DNA of 41,049 bases from Hahella sp. (GTDB lineage: Bacteria > Pseudomonadota > Gammaproteobacteria > Pseudomonadales > Oleiphilaceae): assembly GCA_028280065.1 (NCBI GenBank), contig JANQMN010000062.1, positions 1 through 41,049 on the forward strand, given 5' to 3'. How positions within the stretch are numbered: position 1 is the first letter of the stretch; each line of letters begins with the position of its first letter. The notes under the pieces were generated by a model that was not told the DNA's origin, ran no database searches, and saw only the letters and a list, made by a program, of their open reading frames with translations. Below, one piece after another: positions 1 through 8,088 of the stretch. The translations under genes and the position numbers were made by a program.

Positions 1-2118
1 TTGGTGGAAGACCAGTTCAGGGTGATCGGGTTTGCCCTTTCCTACCTTGATGGCGTTGAATCGTTAAAAGCGCTGTTTGAAAAGCATGGGCCCCGCGACT
101 ATGAAGTTCAGGTTTATGAGAGTTATGCCCAGCTATTAGTTAGCCAAGAATTGAGTGTCGATGCATTAGCCGTCTATCAACAGTTTTTTGAGTTACAGCC
201 AAAGAACCGCTGGGCTCCACATCTGCACAACAAGCATATTGAATTACTCGGCACCCTCGGTCGTTTTGATGAGCAACGCGTTAGTAAAGCCAAGTATATT
301 TCCAGCTATGGAATCGACAGTCCTTATTGGAAGCGTCATGGTAACGATTTTCAACAACAGGTAGAAAAACAGCTTGCAGTTTTTATACCTGAGTTGGCGC
401 AATACCACCACGCAACCGCCCAGAGATCGAATGAAGAGCGACCAAAGATTAAAAGCTACCAATTGGCTGCCGGCTTTTATAAGTCTTATATCCAAACCTT
501 CCCGGAACGGGCGGAAACTGTCGCCATGGTTTATTTGCTTGGTGAAAGCCTGGGTGCAGCAAATCTACCCCTTGAAGCGATTGCTGCGTTTGAGCGTGCA
601 GCTTATGAATATGACGCGGATTCCTTAATCAATAATGCTGATGTTCTGGAGCCGCTTGTTGGTGAGATAGAATTGCAACCAGAAGCCGGATACGCCGCTA
701 TTCTCGCGTATCAAGAAGTATTGAAAGCCGTAACTACCGAAGAGGAAAAAAGGAGAGTTCTCGAGCAGCAACTTACCAGCCAGCTTCGATTTACCAACAA
801 GTTCCCACATGATGCCAGAGCGCTGAAAGTATTGGTCCGCTCAATGCAAACAGTTTTCGATTGGCAAGACTACCCACAGTCCATAAATCTGGCAGATCAA
901 CTGCTTAATTGGCAACCAAGTCCGGATAGCAAACTACTTACTGATGTCCTGCTCATCAAGGGGCACAGCTATTATGCCGTGGAAGATTTTGCTCAGGCAG
1001 AGCAGGCATACAGCCTGGCATTAACCCATTTAGCCAAGTCTGACCCGAGGACCGCCAACACCGAAAACCTACTTGCCGCCAGCGTTTACAAGCAAGCAGA
1101 AGAACTTTTGGCGCAAAACCAAACGGAGGCGGGGATAGATGAGTTGCTGCGGGTAGGGCTCCTTGCCCCCAATGCCGATGTTGCGGTCAGCGCGCAGTTT
1201 GACGCGGCTACCCAAATGCTGGCAATCGGCCAGTTTTCCCGAGCCATCCCAGTACTTCTAGCATTTCGTAACAGCAATCCTGCACATCCGCTTAGCCAAG
1301 ATATTCCAGCAAAACTGGCACTTGCCTACCAGGAAACCGCGCAATGGATTCCTGCCGCCGACGAGTTGGTTCGGCTGCATGACCAACATCCGGATGTTGA
1401 GGTCCGCCGCAACTCTTTATACCAGGCGGCCGAGTGGTATGATCAGGAGCAGGCATGGGAACAGGCAATTGTGACGTATCGAAAATATGCGCACACCTAT
1501 CCGCTGCCGATGGAAGAAGCCATGGAAGCGCGATTCAAGTTGACTGCGCTATATAGCACCACAAATCAACCTGCAAAACGTGAGTTTTGGCAAAAGAAAA
1601 TTATTGCCGCTTATGACGGCCAAAAAGAAATCTCCTCGAGAGTTCGCTATCTGGTCGCCCAGGCAGGCACTGATTTAGCAGAGAAAAAATATCAGGAGTT
1701 TCAACGAATTCGATTGGTCGCACCACTGAAAAAGAATCTCAGTCGCAAAAAAACGGCCATGGAAGCTAGCATGCAGGCTTATAAGAAGGCGGCGAGTTTA
1801 AACGTGGCGGACTTTACCACGCTCGCAACCTTTAAAATGGGTGAAATCTACCGCCAGTTCAGCACCGATCTGCTTGATTCCGAACGCCCTAAAAACCTGT
1901 CTGCATTAGAACTCGAGCAATATGAGCTGTTACTCGAGGAACAGGCTTATCCGTTTGAGGAAAATGCGATTGCGATCCATGAAAGCAATGCCAAACGCAG
2001 TTGGCAGGGCCATTGGGATGAATGGATAGAAAGCAGTTTTCGGGCATTGCAGAAGTTGCATCCCGTGCGTTACGCCCGTCGGGAGGAGGTACCAGTTGCC
2101 AGTATTCAAATACATTAG
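1..2118 (+). CDS. Large tetratricopeptide-repeat protein, 5' end cut by window
   Basis: The reading frame is open from the first base, so the N terminus is probably missing; the TTG at position 1 need not be the true start. The 705 visible residues are almost entirely helical, with TPR-like helix pairs (for example AEQAYSLAL near residue 335 and AYKKAASLNVADFTTLATFKMGEIYRQ near residue 590). No enzymatic motif is visible. TPR proteins act as protein-binding scaffolds. Its last 23 bases overlap the next gene, a TPR lipoprotein, so the two are translationally coupled. In related gammaproteobacteria such long TPR proteins often follow ExbB/ExbD/TonB-like (AglT/AgmX-type) genes. That link is inferred here because upstream DNA is absent. 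Confidence 0.8.
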   Translation: MVEDQFRVIGFALSYLDGVESLKALFEKHGPRDYEVQVYESYAQLLVSQELSVDALAVYQQFFELQPKNRWAPHLHNKHIELLGTLGRFDEQRVSKAKYISSYGIDSPYWKRHGNDFQQQVEKQLAVFIPELAQYHHATAQRSNEERPKIKSYQLAAGFYKSYIQTFPERAETVAMVYLLGESLGAANLPLEAIAAFERAAYEYDADSLINNADVLEPLVGEIELQPEAGYAAILAYQEVLKAVTTEEEKRRVLEQQLTSQLRFTNKFPHDARALKVLVRSMQTVFDWQDYPQSINLADQLLNWQPSPDSKLLTDVLLIKGHSYYAVEDFAQAEQAYSLALTHLAKSDPRTANTENLLAASVYKQAEELLAQNQTEAGIDELLRVGLLAPNADVAVSAQFDAATQMLAIGQFSRAIPVLLAFRNSNPAHPLSQDIPAKLALAYQETAQWIPAADELVRLHDQHPDVEVRRNSLYQAAEWYDQEQAWEQAIVTYRKYAHTYPLPMEEAMEARFKLTALYSTTNQPAKREFWQKKIIAAYDGQKEISSRVRYLVAQAGTDLAEKKYQEFQRIRLVAPLKKNLSRKKTAMEASMQAYKKAASLNVADFTTLATFKMGEIYRQFSTDLLDSERPKNLSALELEQYELLLEEQAYPFEENAIAIHESNAKRSWQGHWDEWIESSFRALQKLHPVRYARREEVPVASIQIH

Positions 2119-2803
2119 GTTATTGAGCTATTCCCTCATTGGAATTTTTATTTGGGGGTGCTCGAACCTGACTGAATCGCCGGGTACGCCGTCAATCGTC
2201 CAGCACGAGGTTGGTCGGAGTAAAAGTGATCCGAATGATAGTAGCAACCAGGTTTCCATTATCATTCTGGAGGAGAAACCGACACCTACCGAGGAAAGTG
2301 ACGTTCAGTTAGATGCTAGCGGTAATCCGATTCCTGCAGAAGCGATGGAGGAATATGCAGCCGCCGTAGGTGCCCTGCAGTCAGGTGAGCAGGGCAGGGC
2401 AAATCTCGTATTTCAGGAGCTAATTCGAAAACACCCATCGTTAGCAGGACCTCACGTAAACCTGGCATTGATTGCATTGCAAGACAACGCGGAAGAAATC
2501 GCTGACTATCATGCATCCCAGGCCCTCGTCTTAAATCCCAAAAATGTGGAAGCGCTGTTGATTCGGGGGTTGCTTGCTAAAAGGAAGGGAGAATTTTCCA
2601 AGGCAATTGCGAGTTATGAACAGGCGTTGGCAATTAATCCCGATGACCCGAAGTTACACCTTAATTTGGGAATTGTGTATGACTTGTATGTAGGGGAACT
2701 TAGCAAGGCCTTGCAACACTATCAGCGCTATCAAACCCTTTCCAAAGCGCCTGAAGAAAAAGTGGGTTATTGGATTATCGATCTGCAGGCAAGAATTCAA
2801 TGA
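2096..2803 (+). CDS. TPR-repeat lipoprotein
   Basis: The 235-residue product begins with a lipoprotein signal: basic start, hydrophobic core, then a WGC lipobox with Cys22. A low-complexity linker follows, then three or so TPR units (residues about 85-200, including ALAINPDDPKLHLNLGIVYD), the textbook TPR consensus. It is probably anchored to the outer membrane as an adaptor. The start is a TTG at 2096, chosen because a very strong GGGAGGAGGT ribosome binding site sits 5 bases upstream inside the preceding gene. The stop overlaps the ATG of the next gene (ATGA), so the three genes form one coupled operon. Confidence 0.85.
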   Translation: MPVFKYIRLLSYSLIGIFIWGCSNLTESPGTPSIVQHEVGRSKSDPNDSSNQVSIIILEEKPTPTEESDVQLDASGNPIPAEAMEEYAAAVGALQSGEQGRANLVFQELIRKHPSLAGPHVNLALIALQDNAEEIADYHASQALVLNPKNVEALLIRGLLAKRKGEFSKAIASYEQALAINPDDPKLHLNLGIVYDLYVGELSKALQHYQRYQTLSKAPEEKVGYWIIDLQARIQ

Positions 2804-3108
2804 AAACAGAGTTGCGAGTCTTGCGCAGTATTCTCCTGAGTATCTGGATTATGGCCGGTTTTTTGGTACATGCCGAAGAGATTATCGTAATTGAAGGAAA
2901 TGAAATTCGGGGGAATCAGGAGCAGCCTAAGATTCTCTACATCATCCCCTGGCAACGGCCGTTGCAAAGGGAAGGATTGGAACCGGATACTTTGCAATTA
3001 TTAGGGCAGGACTTGTTACAGCCGATCTATCGGGAAGAGTTCGTGCGTAGGCTTGGCTACCATGAGCATTTGATGCAGCCTACCAGTCCTATAATCGTTA
3101 TCGAATAA
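2800..3108 (+). CDS. Small exported protein of the TPR operon
   Basis: The product is 102 residues, starting at the ATG that overlaps the previous stop codon (ATGA). The N terminus has a Sec signal (hydrophobic ILLSIWIMAGFLVHA, likely cleaved after AHA-like VHA). The mature part begins EEIIVIEGNEIRG and contains PKILYIIPWQRP. I do not recognise a named domain. Similar small proteins follow TPR genes in ExbB/ExbD-type clusters, so a periplasmic accessory role is a reasonable guess from context only. The gene ends just before a bidirectional terminator hairpin. Confidence 0.75.
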   Translation: MKTELRVLRSILLSIWIMAGFLVHAEEIIVIEGNEIRGNQEQPKILYIIPWQRPLQREGLEPDTLQLLGQDLLQPIYREEFVRRLGYHEHLMQPTSPIIVIE

Positions 3109-3111
3109 AAA

Positions 3112-3132
3112 GCGGAGGATTAAATCCTCCGC
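3112..3132. terminator. Bidirectional terminator hairpin between convergent genes
   Basis: Nine-base perfect stem GCGGAGGAT / ATCCTCCGC with a TAA loop. It lies between the end of the TPR operon (3108) and the end of the convergent ComEA-like gene (3147). An A-run before the left arm gives a T-run on the minus strand, so it best fits termination of the minus-strand gene, and it may serve both. Confidence 0.8.
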
Positions 3133-3146
3133 AACTATCTACTAAG

Positions 3147-3443
3147 CTATTTCAGCTTAATGTACTCTCTATTGGCTTCTAAAGTTTTTTCGCCAATCCC
3201 TTTTACCAACGTTATCTCATTTAACGTCATAAAAGGTCCGTTTGCCTCGCGAAATGCAACAATCGCTTCAGCCTTCTTCATCCCAATACCCTTAAGGGCA
3301 TCTGCAATACTATCCGCGTCAGCCACATTGATATTAATGGCGACCGGTTGAATTGCAGCACTGGTAGTTGAAGTCTCTGCGAAGGCAGTATTAACGAGGG
3401 GGAGGGAAAGTAATAGATATAAAACGAAGATAAACTTCTTCAT
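3147..3443 (-). CDS. ComEA-like helix-hairpin-helix DNA-binding protein
   Basis: 98 residues: a Sec signal peptide (MKKFIFVLYLLLSLPLVNTAFA) followed by a spacer and a helix-hairpin-helix pair at about residues 37-98. The motif shows the usual ININVADADSIADALKGIG...AEAIVAFREANGPF and VKGIGEKTLEANREYI pattern of the ComEA family. ComEA binds double-stranded DNA in the periplasm during natural transformation. Short stand-alone versions like this one, with only a signal peptide and one (HhH)2 unit, are common in gammaproteobacteria and may or may not act in competence. It is monocistronic and shares a terminator with the convergent TPR operon. Confidence 0.88.
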   Translation of the reverse strand: MKKFIFVLYLLLSLPLVNTAFAETSTTSAAIQPVAININVADADSIADALKGIGMKKAEAIVAFREANGPFMTLNEITLVKGIGEKTLEANREYIKLK

Positions 3444-3685
3444 AAAAGTTCCTTTTCATAATAGTTAGTGGAAAATGCTTCCACAGGTTCCATGGAACTG
3501 GGCGGAAATACCGGTAAAGGAATTTTTCCACGCCAGAGCGAGACACTTTATAGCAGTTTCGCTTCCTGTAAAAGTGGGCAAAAACTCAAATGTGTGTGAG
3601 ATATATCTTACAAACTGCCTTAATACTATCTGTAGGCATACCACTGTTACTTGGCATTATTAGTTAAAAATAGTTGCGAACGAAT

Positions 3686-3888
3686 ATGAAGATCAGGATT
3701 GCCACTAACGTCGATGTTAATTGCTTTGCGGAAATGAACTGGCAACTTATACAGGATGAAGGTCATGGAAATAAAATGGGTATCTCCGAGCTAGGGATGT
3801 CTTGGTGAATAATGAGACCGCAAAAAAGTTTTGGCATGCCGTTGGCTTTAAAGATTATTGCATAACCATGGAATACAGTGACTTATGA
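3686..3888 (+). pseudogene. Remnant of a GNAT-type acetyltransferase (N- and C-terminal ends joined)
   Basis: An ATG at 3686 opens a frame reading MKIRIATNVDVNCFAEMNWQ..DEGHGNKMG, the typical start of a GNAT acetyltransferase, and stops after about 40 residues. In a different frame, from about 3797 to the TGA at 3886-3888, the DNA reads DVLVNNETAKKFWHAVGFKDY, the typical GNAT C-terminal helix-strand (N-x-x-A-x-x-F-W-x-x-x-G-F). About two thirds of the domain is missing between them. This is a decayed gene with an internal deletion and a frame change. Its stop overlaps the start of the intact GNAT gene that follows. Confidence 0.65.
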
Positions 3889-4307
3889 ACATTCGCACCG
3901 CGCATTTAAGTGACGCTATGGCGATATCCAATTTGATGGAGCAACTGGGTTATACAACTACTCCCGGCCTGATCGAGAATAAGCTGGAACAGTTCGCTGA
4001 TAATCCGATGGACATTGTTTTTGTCGCTGAAGAAGACGACCGTATACTCGGAGTAGTTTCCTGCCATGTTATCAGCCTGTTTCATCAAGACGGCCGCTGT
4101 GGTCGAATTACCAGTCTTGTAATAGACCAACAATGCCGGGGAACCGGTATTGGAAAAAAGTTAGTTGAGGAAGCAGAAAAGTATTTTAGATCGATGGGTT
4201 GCATTAAATCAGAGGTTACAAGCGGAGACCACCGGCCGCATGCCCACCAGTTTTATGAGTTTTGCGGATATAAGAAAGATGAGCGTAGATTTCTTAAACA
4301 TTTTTGA
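3885..4307 (+). CDS. GNAT family N-acetyltransferase
   Basis: 140 residues, close to the minimal GNAT domain. Visible features are the N-terminal NIRTAHLSDAMAISNLMEQLGY, the central strand RITSLVIDQQCRGTGIGKKLVEEAEKYF, which carries the acetyl-CoA pyrophosphate loop (Q-x-x-G-x-G/T; here QCRGTGIG), and a C-terminal HQFYEFCGYKKDERRFLKHF. It transfers an acetyl group from acetyl-CoA to an amine; the substrate cannot be read from the sequence. The start codon overlaps the stop of the upstream acetyltransferase remnant (ATGA), so it may once have been translated by coupling to it. Confidence 0.9.
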   Translation: MNIRTAHLSDAMAISNLMEQLGYTTTPGLIENKLEQFADNPMDIVFVAEEDDRILGVVSCHVISLFHQDGRCGRITSLVIDQQCRGTGIGKKLVEEAEKYFRSMGCIKSEVTSGDHRPHAHQFYEFCGYKKDERRFLKHF

Positions 4308-4352
4308 TACTGTGGTTAGATGTAAGCGAAAAGCAAAGTTCAGGCGAATCTG

Positions 4353-4973
4353 ATGATCACTGATATCGAGGATTATTTTTCAGTCGGTTGCGGTAGGTGT
4401 GAGCGTTTCTCAACGCCTGATTGCTCCACGCGTCTGTGGCCTGCGGGCTTGATGGAGCTGCGTAGAATTTGCCTTGAATCGAAACTAAAAGAAACTCTCA
4501 AATGGGCGCATCCCTGTTATATGCATGCGAATCGCAATATCGTGATCATTGGTGCCTTACGCAAGGATTTCCGCCTCAGTTTCTTCAATGCTGCGTTACT
4601 AAAAGATCCAGATAATCTTCTTGAAAAACAAGGGCCAAATACTCCTTACCCGGACATGATTCGCTTTACCGGCGATGACCAAGTGCGGCAACGAGAGCCA
4701 ATTATCAAGTCCTATTTGAAGGAAGCAATGGGTTACGCCGAGACTGGTCGTAAACCGCAAAAAGAACATGCCGAACTGGAGCTTCCCGCAGAACTGACAG
4801 AAGCGTTGGAAATTGATCCGCAGCTTGCGGAAGCATTTGCTAAACTCACGCCGGGACGCCAAAAAAGTTATGTCATTAACCTCAAATCAGCTAAGAAGCC
4901 CGAGACCCGGATATCACGCATAATCAAATATCGAAATAAAATTTTTGCGGGAAAAGGGGTAGCGGAAAGGTAG
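4353..4973 (+). CDS. DUF1801 / YdeI-type (OmpD-associated) family protein
   Basis: 206 residues. The N-terminal half (about 25-120) matches the DUF1801/YdhG fold: LRRICLESKLKETLKWAHPCYMHANRNIVIIGALRKDFRLSFF. The C-terminal part (about 140-200) carries the OmdA/YdeI helical segment LPAELTEALEIDPQLAEAFAKLTPGRQKSYV...ISRIIKYRNKIFAGKG. Family members are widely distributed and were linked to bacteriocin or polymyxin tolerance in enterobacteria; their biochemical role is unknown. It lies 45 bases after the GNAT gene in the same direction and may be co-transcribed. Confidence 0.85.
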   Translation: MITDIEDYFSVGCGRCERFSTPDCSTRLWPAGLMELRRICLESKLKETLKWAHPCYMHANRNIVIIGALRKDFRLSFFNAALLKDPDNLLEKQGPNTPYPDMIRFTGDDQVRQREPIIKSYLKEAMGYAETGRKPQKEHAELELPAELTEALEIDPQLAEAFAKLTPGRQKSYVINLKSAKKPETRISRIIKYRNKIFAGKGVAER

Positions 4974-5013
4974 TTCTTTTTTTCGCTTAATTACTTCCGA
5001 ACACCTTCCAGTG

Positions 5014-5023
5014 TTGTAAACAA
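5014..5023. promoter_or_regulatory. Operator-like site 1 (TTGTAAACAA)
   Basis: Core TTGTAAACAA, matching the ATTGTWAACAAT consensus seen at the other sites upstream of the GntR gene. Its centre is 28 bases before site 2. Proposed binding site for the GntR regulator encoded at 5245. Confidence 0.5.
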
Positions 5024-5040
5024 AACAGAATCAGACTGAA

Positions 5041-5052
5041 ATTGTTAACAAT
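5041..5052. promoter_or_regulatory. Operator-like site 2 (ATTGTTAACAAT)
   Basis: Perfect 12-base palindrome ATTGTTAACAAT, identical to site 3 at 5162. Two-fold symmetry with a TTGT/ACAA core is typical of FCD-type GntR operators. It is proposed to regulate the methylcitrate operon. Confidence 0.65.
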
Positions 5053-5161
5053 AGACTAAAGTTGTGCGTCTTCGTGCCGGTGTATTTATCGTTAATAAAA
5101 ACAGATGGTTAAATGCATATTGAATGTGTTTTCTGCTCTATTGACTATTTTACTGCTTTTA

Positions 5162-5173
5162 ATTGTTAACAAT
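5162..5173. promoter_or_regulatory. Operator-like site 3 (ATTGTTAACAAT)
   Basis: Second exact copy of the perfect palindrome ATTGTTAACAAT, directly abutting a weaker copy (site 4). It lies about 80 bases before the regulator start, just upstream of an AT-rich stretch with a TATAAT hexamer at 5211-5216 that could be the promoter -10 element. Confidence 0.7.
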
Positions 5174-5185
5174 ATTGCATACAAT
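5174..5185. promoter_or_regulatory. Operator-like site 4 (ATTGCATACAAT)
   Basis: ATTG-CATA-CAAT immediately follows site 3, with centres 12 bases apart. The outer half-sites match and the centre is degenerate. The tandem arrangement suggests cooperative binding of two repressor dimers. Confidence 0.45.
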
Positions 5186-5234
5186 TCGCCAAAATTTACG
5201 GGATAATACTTATAATTTTTATTTTCTTATGCAA

Positions 5235-5246
5235 ATTGTAAACAAT
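5235..5246. promoter_or_regulatory. Operator-like site 5, overlapping the GntR start codon
   Basis: ATTGTAAACAAT covers the first two bases of the ATG at 5245. Binding here would block transcript elongation or initiation of the regulator's own gene, which suggests autorepression. No strong Shine-Dalgarno sequence is visible because this operator occupies its place. Confidence 0.65.
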
Positions 5247-5919
5247 GAAAGACCTAGATAGCCGCACACGCGCTGATATGGCATTTGAAGTGCTCCAGAC
5301 CGCCATCGTCAAAGGCGAGATTCCTGCCGGACAGAAGATCAGCGAAGCCGATTTAACCGCCCGTTTTGGTTATGGCCGTGGTCCTTTACGGGAAGCGCTG
5401 CAGCGACTGGAGGGCAGAGGGCTGATTGTTCGCAAGGCGCATTCCGGCGCAAGGGTCGTGACCCTTAGTTTTGACGAGGTGATGGATCTCTATGAAGTGC
5501 GTGAAGCGCTGGAGGGAATGGCCTGTCGACAAGCGGCTTTGCGCATGACCCAAGCCGAAAAGGATGATTTGAAACGCCTTCTGGAAAGCCATGAGAAAGA
5601 TATCGAAGAAGAAAACGGTGCTGCCTACTACCAGAAAGAAGGGGATTTCGATTTCCACTATCGCATTATCTCCGGCAGTAAAAATGCCCATCTCAGCAAG
5701 CTACTTACCGGGGATCTTTACCACTTACTGCGACTGTTTAGATACCGGTCAAGTACGATCACCGGAAGGCCGGTTAGGGCATTCCGTGAGCATTGGCGAA
5801 TTCTAGAAGCGTTAGAAGAAAAAGACGGCGAGTTGGCGGAACTGCTTATGCGGCGTCACATATCCAAAGCCAGGGCCGATATCCAGAGGCGTTATAATTC
5901 CGGTCAACTCAAATTTTAA
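5245..5919 (+). CDS. GntR-family (FadR/FCD) regulator of the methylcitrate operon
   Basis: 224 residues. The N-terminal winged helix-turn-helix spans about residues 5-75 (ADLTARFGYGRGPLREALQRLEGRGLI, the hallmark GntR recognition motif). The C-terminal FCD helical sensor domain spans about residues 85-215, with the acidic and histidine residues expected for metal or acid ligand binding (FHYRIISGS, REHWRILEAL). A GntR/FCD gene at the head of prpB-prpC-acnD-prpF is the usual arrangement in many proteobacteria. There it represses the operon until a propionate-derived signal, probably 2-methylcitrate, is present. Five palindromic sites lie upstream and one overlaps its start. It is followed 28 bases later by prpB and reads in the same direction. 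Confidence 0.92.
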   Translation: MKDLDSRTRADMAFEVLQTAIVKGEIPAGQKISEADLTARFGYGRGPLREALQRLEGRGLIVRKAHSGARVVTLSFDEVMDLYEVREALEGMACRQAALRMTQAEKDDLKRLLESHEKDIEEENGAAYYQKEGDFDFHYRIISGSKNAHLSKLLTGDLYHLLRLFRYRSSTITGRPVRAFREHWRILEALEEKDGELAELLMRRHISKARADIQRRYNSGQLKF

Positions 5920-5947
5920 AGTATGAACATTTAAAGGAGGTGGAACC

Positions 5948-6826
5948 ATGTCTGCGGGTTCAAGATTTCGCAAAGCACTAGCCGACAATAAACCCTTGCA
6001 AATTGTCGGAGCCATCAATGCCTATTGCGCCATGATGGCAGAACAGACCGGCCACCGGGCGATTTACCTCTCCGGAGGCGGGGTCGCTAATGCATCCTAC
6101 GGGTTGCCGGATTTGGGCATGACGTCGCTTAACGATGTACTGGAAGATGTCCGGCGTATTAGCGCCGCTTCCGAGTTGCCGCTTTTGGTGGATATCGATA
6201 CCGGTTGGGGAGGCGCTTTCAATATTGCCAGAACCATCAAAGAGATGATTCGCGCCGGTGCTGCGGCGGTGCATATCGAAGATCAGATCGCGCAAAAACG
6301 CTGCGGACACCGTCCGAATAAGGAAATTGTATCCCAGTCGGAAATGGTCGATAGAGTGAAGGCGGCGGTCGATGCCCGGATTGATGATGGGTTCTTCATC
6401 ATGGCCCGCACCGACGCCTTTGCCCAGGAAGGTTTGGATGCCGCCATAGAACGTGCGCAAGCCTGTGTTGAGGCCGGCGCTGACGGAATTTTTGCCGAGG
6501 CGGTGACTGAGCTGGAGCACTATCAAGCCTTTAACGAAGCACTCGATGTGCCGATTCTCGCCAATATTACTGAATTCGGTAAAACCCCTTTATATAACAA
6601 ACAGGAGTTGGCAGATTCAGGCGCCGACATGGTGTTGTATCCGCTATCCGCTTTTCGCGCGATGAACAAGGCGGCTTTGGCAGTCTATCAGTCGATACTC
6701 AACAAAGGTGATCAGAAAGATGTCGTCGATCTGATGCAAACACGGATGGAGCTGTACGAGTTTCTAGGTTATCACGCCTACGAACAAAAACTGGACGCGC
6801 TTTTTCAGCAGGAAAAAGCTAAATAG
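5948..6826 (+). CDS. prpB: 2-methylisocitrate lyase
   Basis: 292 residues, the normal length for PrpB, a cytosolic enzyme of the isocitrate lyase/PEP mutase superfamily. It splits 2-methylisocitrate into pyruvate and succinate, the last step of the methylcitrate cycle of propionyl-CoA breakdown. Visible signatures are [19 protein letters not shown] (Mg-binding aspartates), VHIEDQ, the catalytic-loop motif [12 protein letters not shown] carrying the active-site Cys, and IMARTDAF. A very strong AAGGAGGTGG ribosome binding site precedes the ATG. It is the first enzyme gene of the operon. Confidence 0.97.
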   Translation: MSAGSRFRKALADNKPLQIVGAINAYCAMMAEQTGHRAIYLSGGGVANASYGLPDLGMTSLNDVLEDVRRISAASELPLLVDIDTGWGGAFNIARTIKEMIRAGAAAVHIEDQIAQKRCGHRPNKEIVSQSEMVDRVKAAVDARIDDGFFIMARTDAFAQEGLDAAIERAQACVEAGADGIFAEAVTELEHYQAFNEALDVPILANITEFGKTPLYNKQELADSGADMVLYPLSAFRAMNKAALAVYQSILNKGDQKDVVDLMQTRMELYEFLGYHAYEQKLDALFQQEKAK

Positions 6827-6875
6827 TTATTAAATAAGTGCCTAGAAAATACAAACAGATTTAAAGGAGAACAAC

Positions 6876-8000
6876 ATGGTAGATAAAGCACTGGGTGGCG
6901 CGGGCCTTCGCGGCCAGGTAGCCGGAGAAACTGCACTCTGTACGGTCGGAACCACCGGGCATCAGCTTACGTATCGCGGGTATGGTATTGAAACCTTGGC
7001 GGAGAAGGCTGAATTTGAAGAAGTTGCCTATTTGTTGTTAAGAGGGCATTTGCCAAACGTCAATGAACTCCAGGACTACAAAGCGCGATTGAAATCCATG
7101 CGCGGCTTGCCGGAGAAGTTGAAAGAAGTCCTGGAACGCATGCCGAAGGATGCGCACCCTATGGACGTCATGCGCACCGGTTGTTCGATGCTGGGCGTTT
7201 TGGAAACCGAAACCGATTTCAGTCAACAGGATGACAGAATCGACCGTATGCTGGCGTTGTTTCCGGAAATCATGTGTTACTGGTATCGCTATAGTCACGA
7301 TGGCGTCCGCATCGACACACTTAAAGACGACGAGTCGATTGCCGGGCATTTTCTCCATATGCTTCACGATAAGCCTCCCAAAGAGTTGCATCGAAAAGCG
7401 ATGCATGCTTCTTTAATCCTGTATGCCGAACATGAGTTCAATGCTTCGACCTTCACCGCACGGGTCTGTGCATCGACACTTTCAGACATTCATTCCTGTA
7501 TTACCGGAGCTATCGGTTCCTTGCGCGGACCATTGCACGGCGGAGCAAATGAAATGGCGATGGCGATGATCGAAGGGTTTGACGATCCTGACCATGCTGA
7601 ACGGGAAATGCTGGCCAAGCTGGAGCGCAAAGAGAAAATCATGGGCTTCGGCCATGCGATTTACCGCGAATCCGATCCGCGCAACGCGGTAATTAAACGC
7701 TGGTCGGAACGGTTAGCCGAAGATGTCGGCGATACTCGTCTTTATCCGGTTTCTGTGCGCTGCGAAGAGGTCATGTGGCGGGAGAAGAAATTGTTCTGTA
7801 ACGCGGACTTTTTCCATGCCTCGGCTTATCACTTCATGGGCATTCCGACCAAGCTCTTTACTCCTATCTTTGTGACTTCCCGGACTACCGGTTGGGCGGC
7901 GCATGTTAAAGAGCAACGGGCAAAAAACCGGATTATTCGACCGTCTGCCGAATATACCGGGCCGGAACACGCCGAGTGGGTGGATATCCAAGACCGCTAA
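6876..8000 (+). CDS. prpC: 2-methylcitrate synthase
   Basis: 374 residues, typical of short citrate-synthase-fold enzymes. It condenses propionyl-CoA with oxaloacetate to give 2-methylcitrate. Seen are GLRGQVAGETALCTVG and the substrate-binding HGGANEMAMAMI (His of the catalytic triad), MGFGHAIYRESDPRN (second catalytic His and Arg), and a C-terminal segment ending near RPSAEYTGPEHAEWV, as in PrpC rather than GltA. AAAGGAGA precedes the ATG. It lies 49 bases after prpB, with a hairpin between it and acnD. Confidence 0.97.
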   Translation: MVDKALGGAGLRGQVAGETALCTVGTTGHQLTYRGYGIETLAEKAEFEEVAYLLLRGHLPNVNELQDYKARLKSMRGLPEKLKEVLERMPKDAHPMDVMRTGCSMLGVLETETDFSQQDDRIDRMLALFPEIMCYWYRYSHDGVRIDTLKDDESIAGHFLHMLHDKPPKELHRKAMHASLILYAEHEFNASTFTARVCASTLSDIHSCITGAIGSLRGPLHGGANEMAMAMIEGFDDPDHAEREMLAKLERKEKIMGFGHAIYRESDPRNAVIKRWSERLAEDVGDTRLYPVSVRCEEVMWREKKLFCNADFFHASAYHFMGIPTKLFTPIFVTSRTTGWAAHVKEQRAKNRIIRPSAEYTGPEHAEWVDIQDR

Positions 8001-8008
8001 TCGACGAA

Positions 8009-8035
8009 CATGCCCCTGAGTTAGCCGGGGGCATG
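8009..8035 (+). other. Intra-operon hairpin between prpC and acnD
   Basis: Perfect 8-base stem CATGCCCC / GGGGCATG with an 11-base loop, located 8 bases after the prpC stop. No U-tract follows, so it is not a classic terminator. It may stabilise the 3' end of a processed prpBC message or tune downstream expression. Confidence 0.55.
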
Positions 8036-8088
8036 GAATATTTCTTCCACAACGAAAACTATCGCCATTTAAACGCTGAGTACCCCAG

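Noticed and set aside
3475-3663. Plus-strand 62-residue ORF in the gap upstream of the ComEA-like gene
   Set aside because: Composition not protein-like, no ribosome binding site, no family resemblance.
5978-6526. Long minus-strand ORF of 182 residues inside prpB
   Set aside because: Antisense shadow of a clearly conserved enzyme gene.
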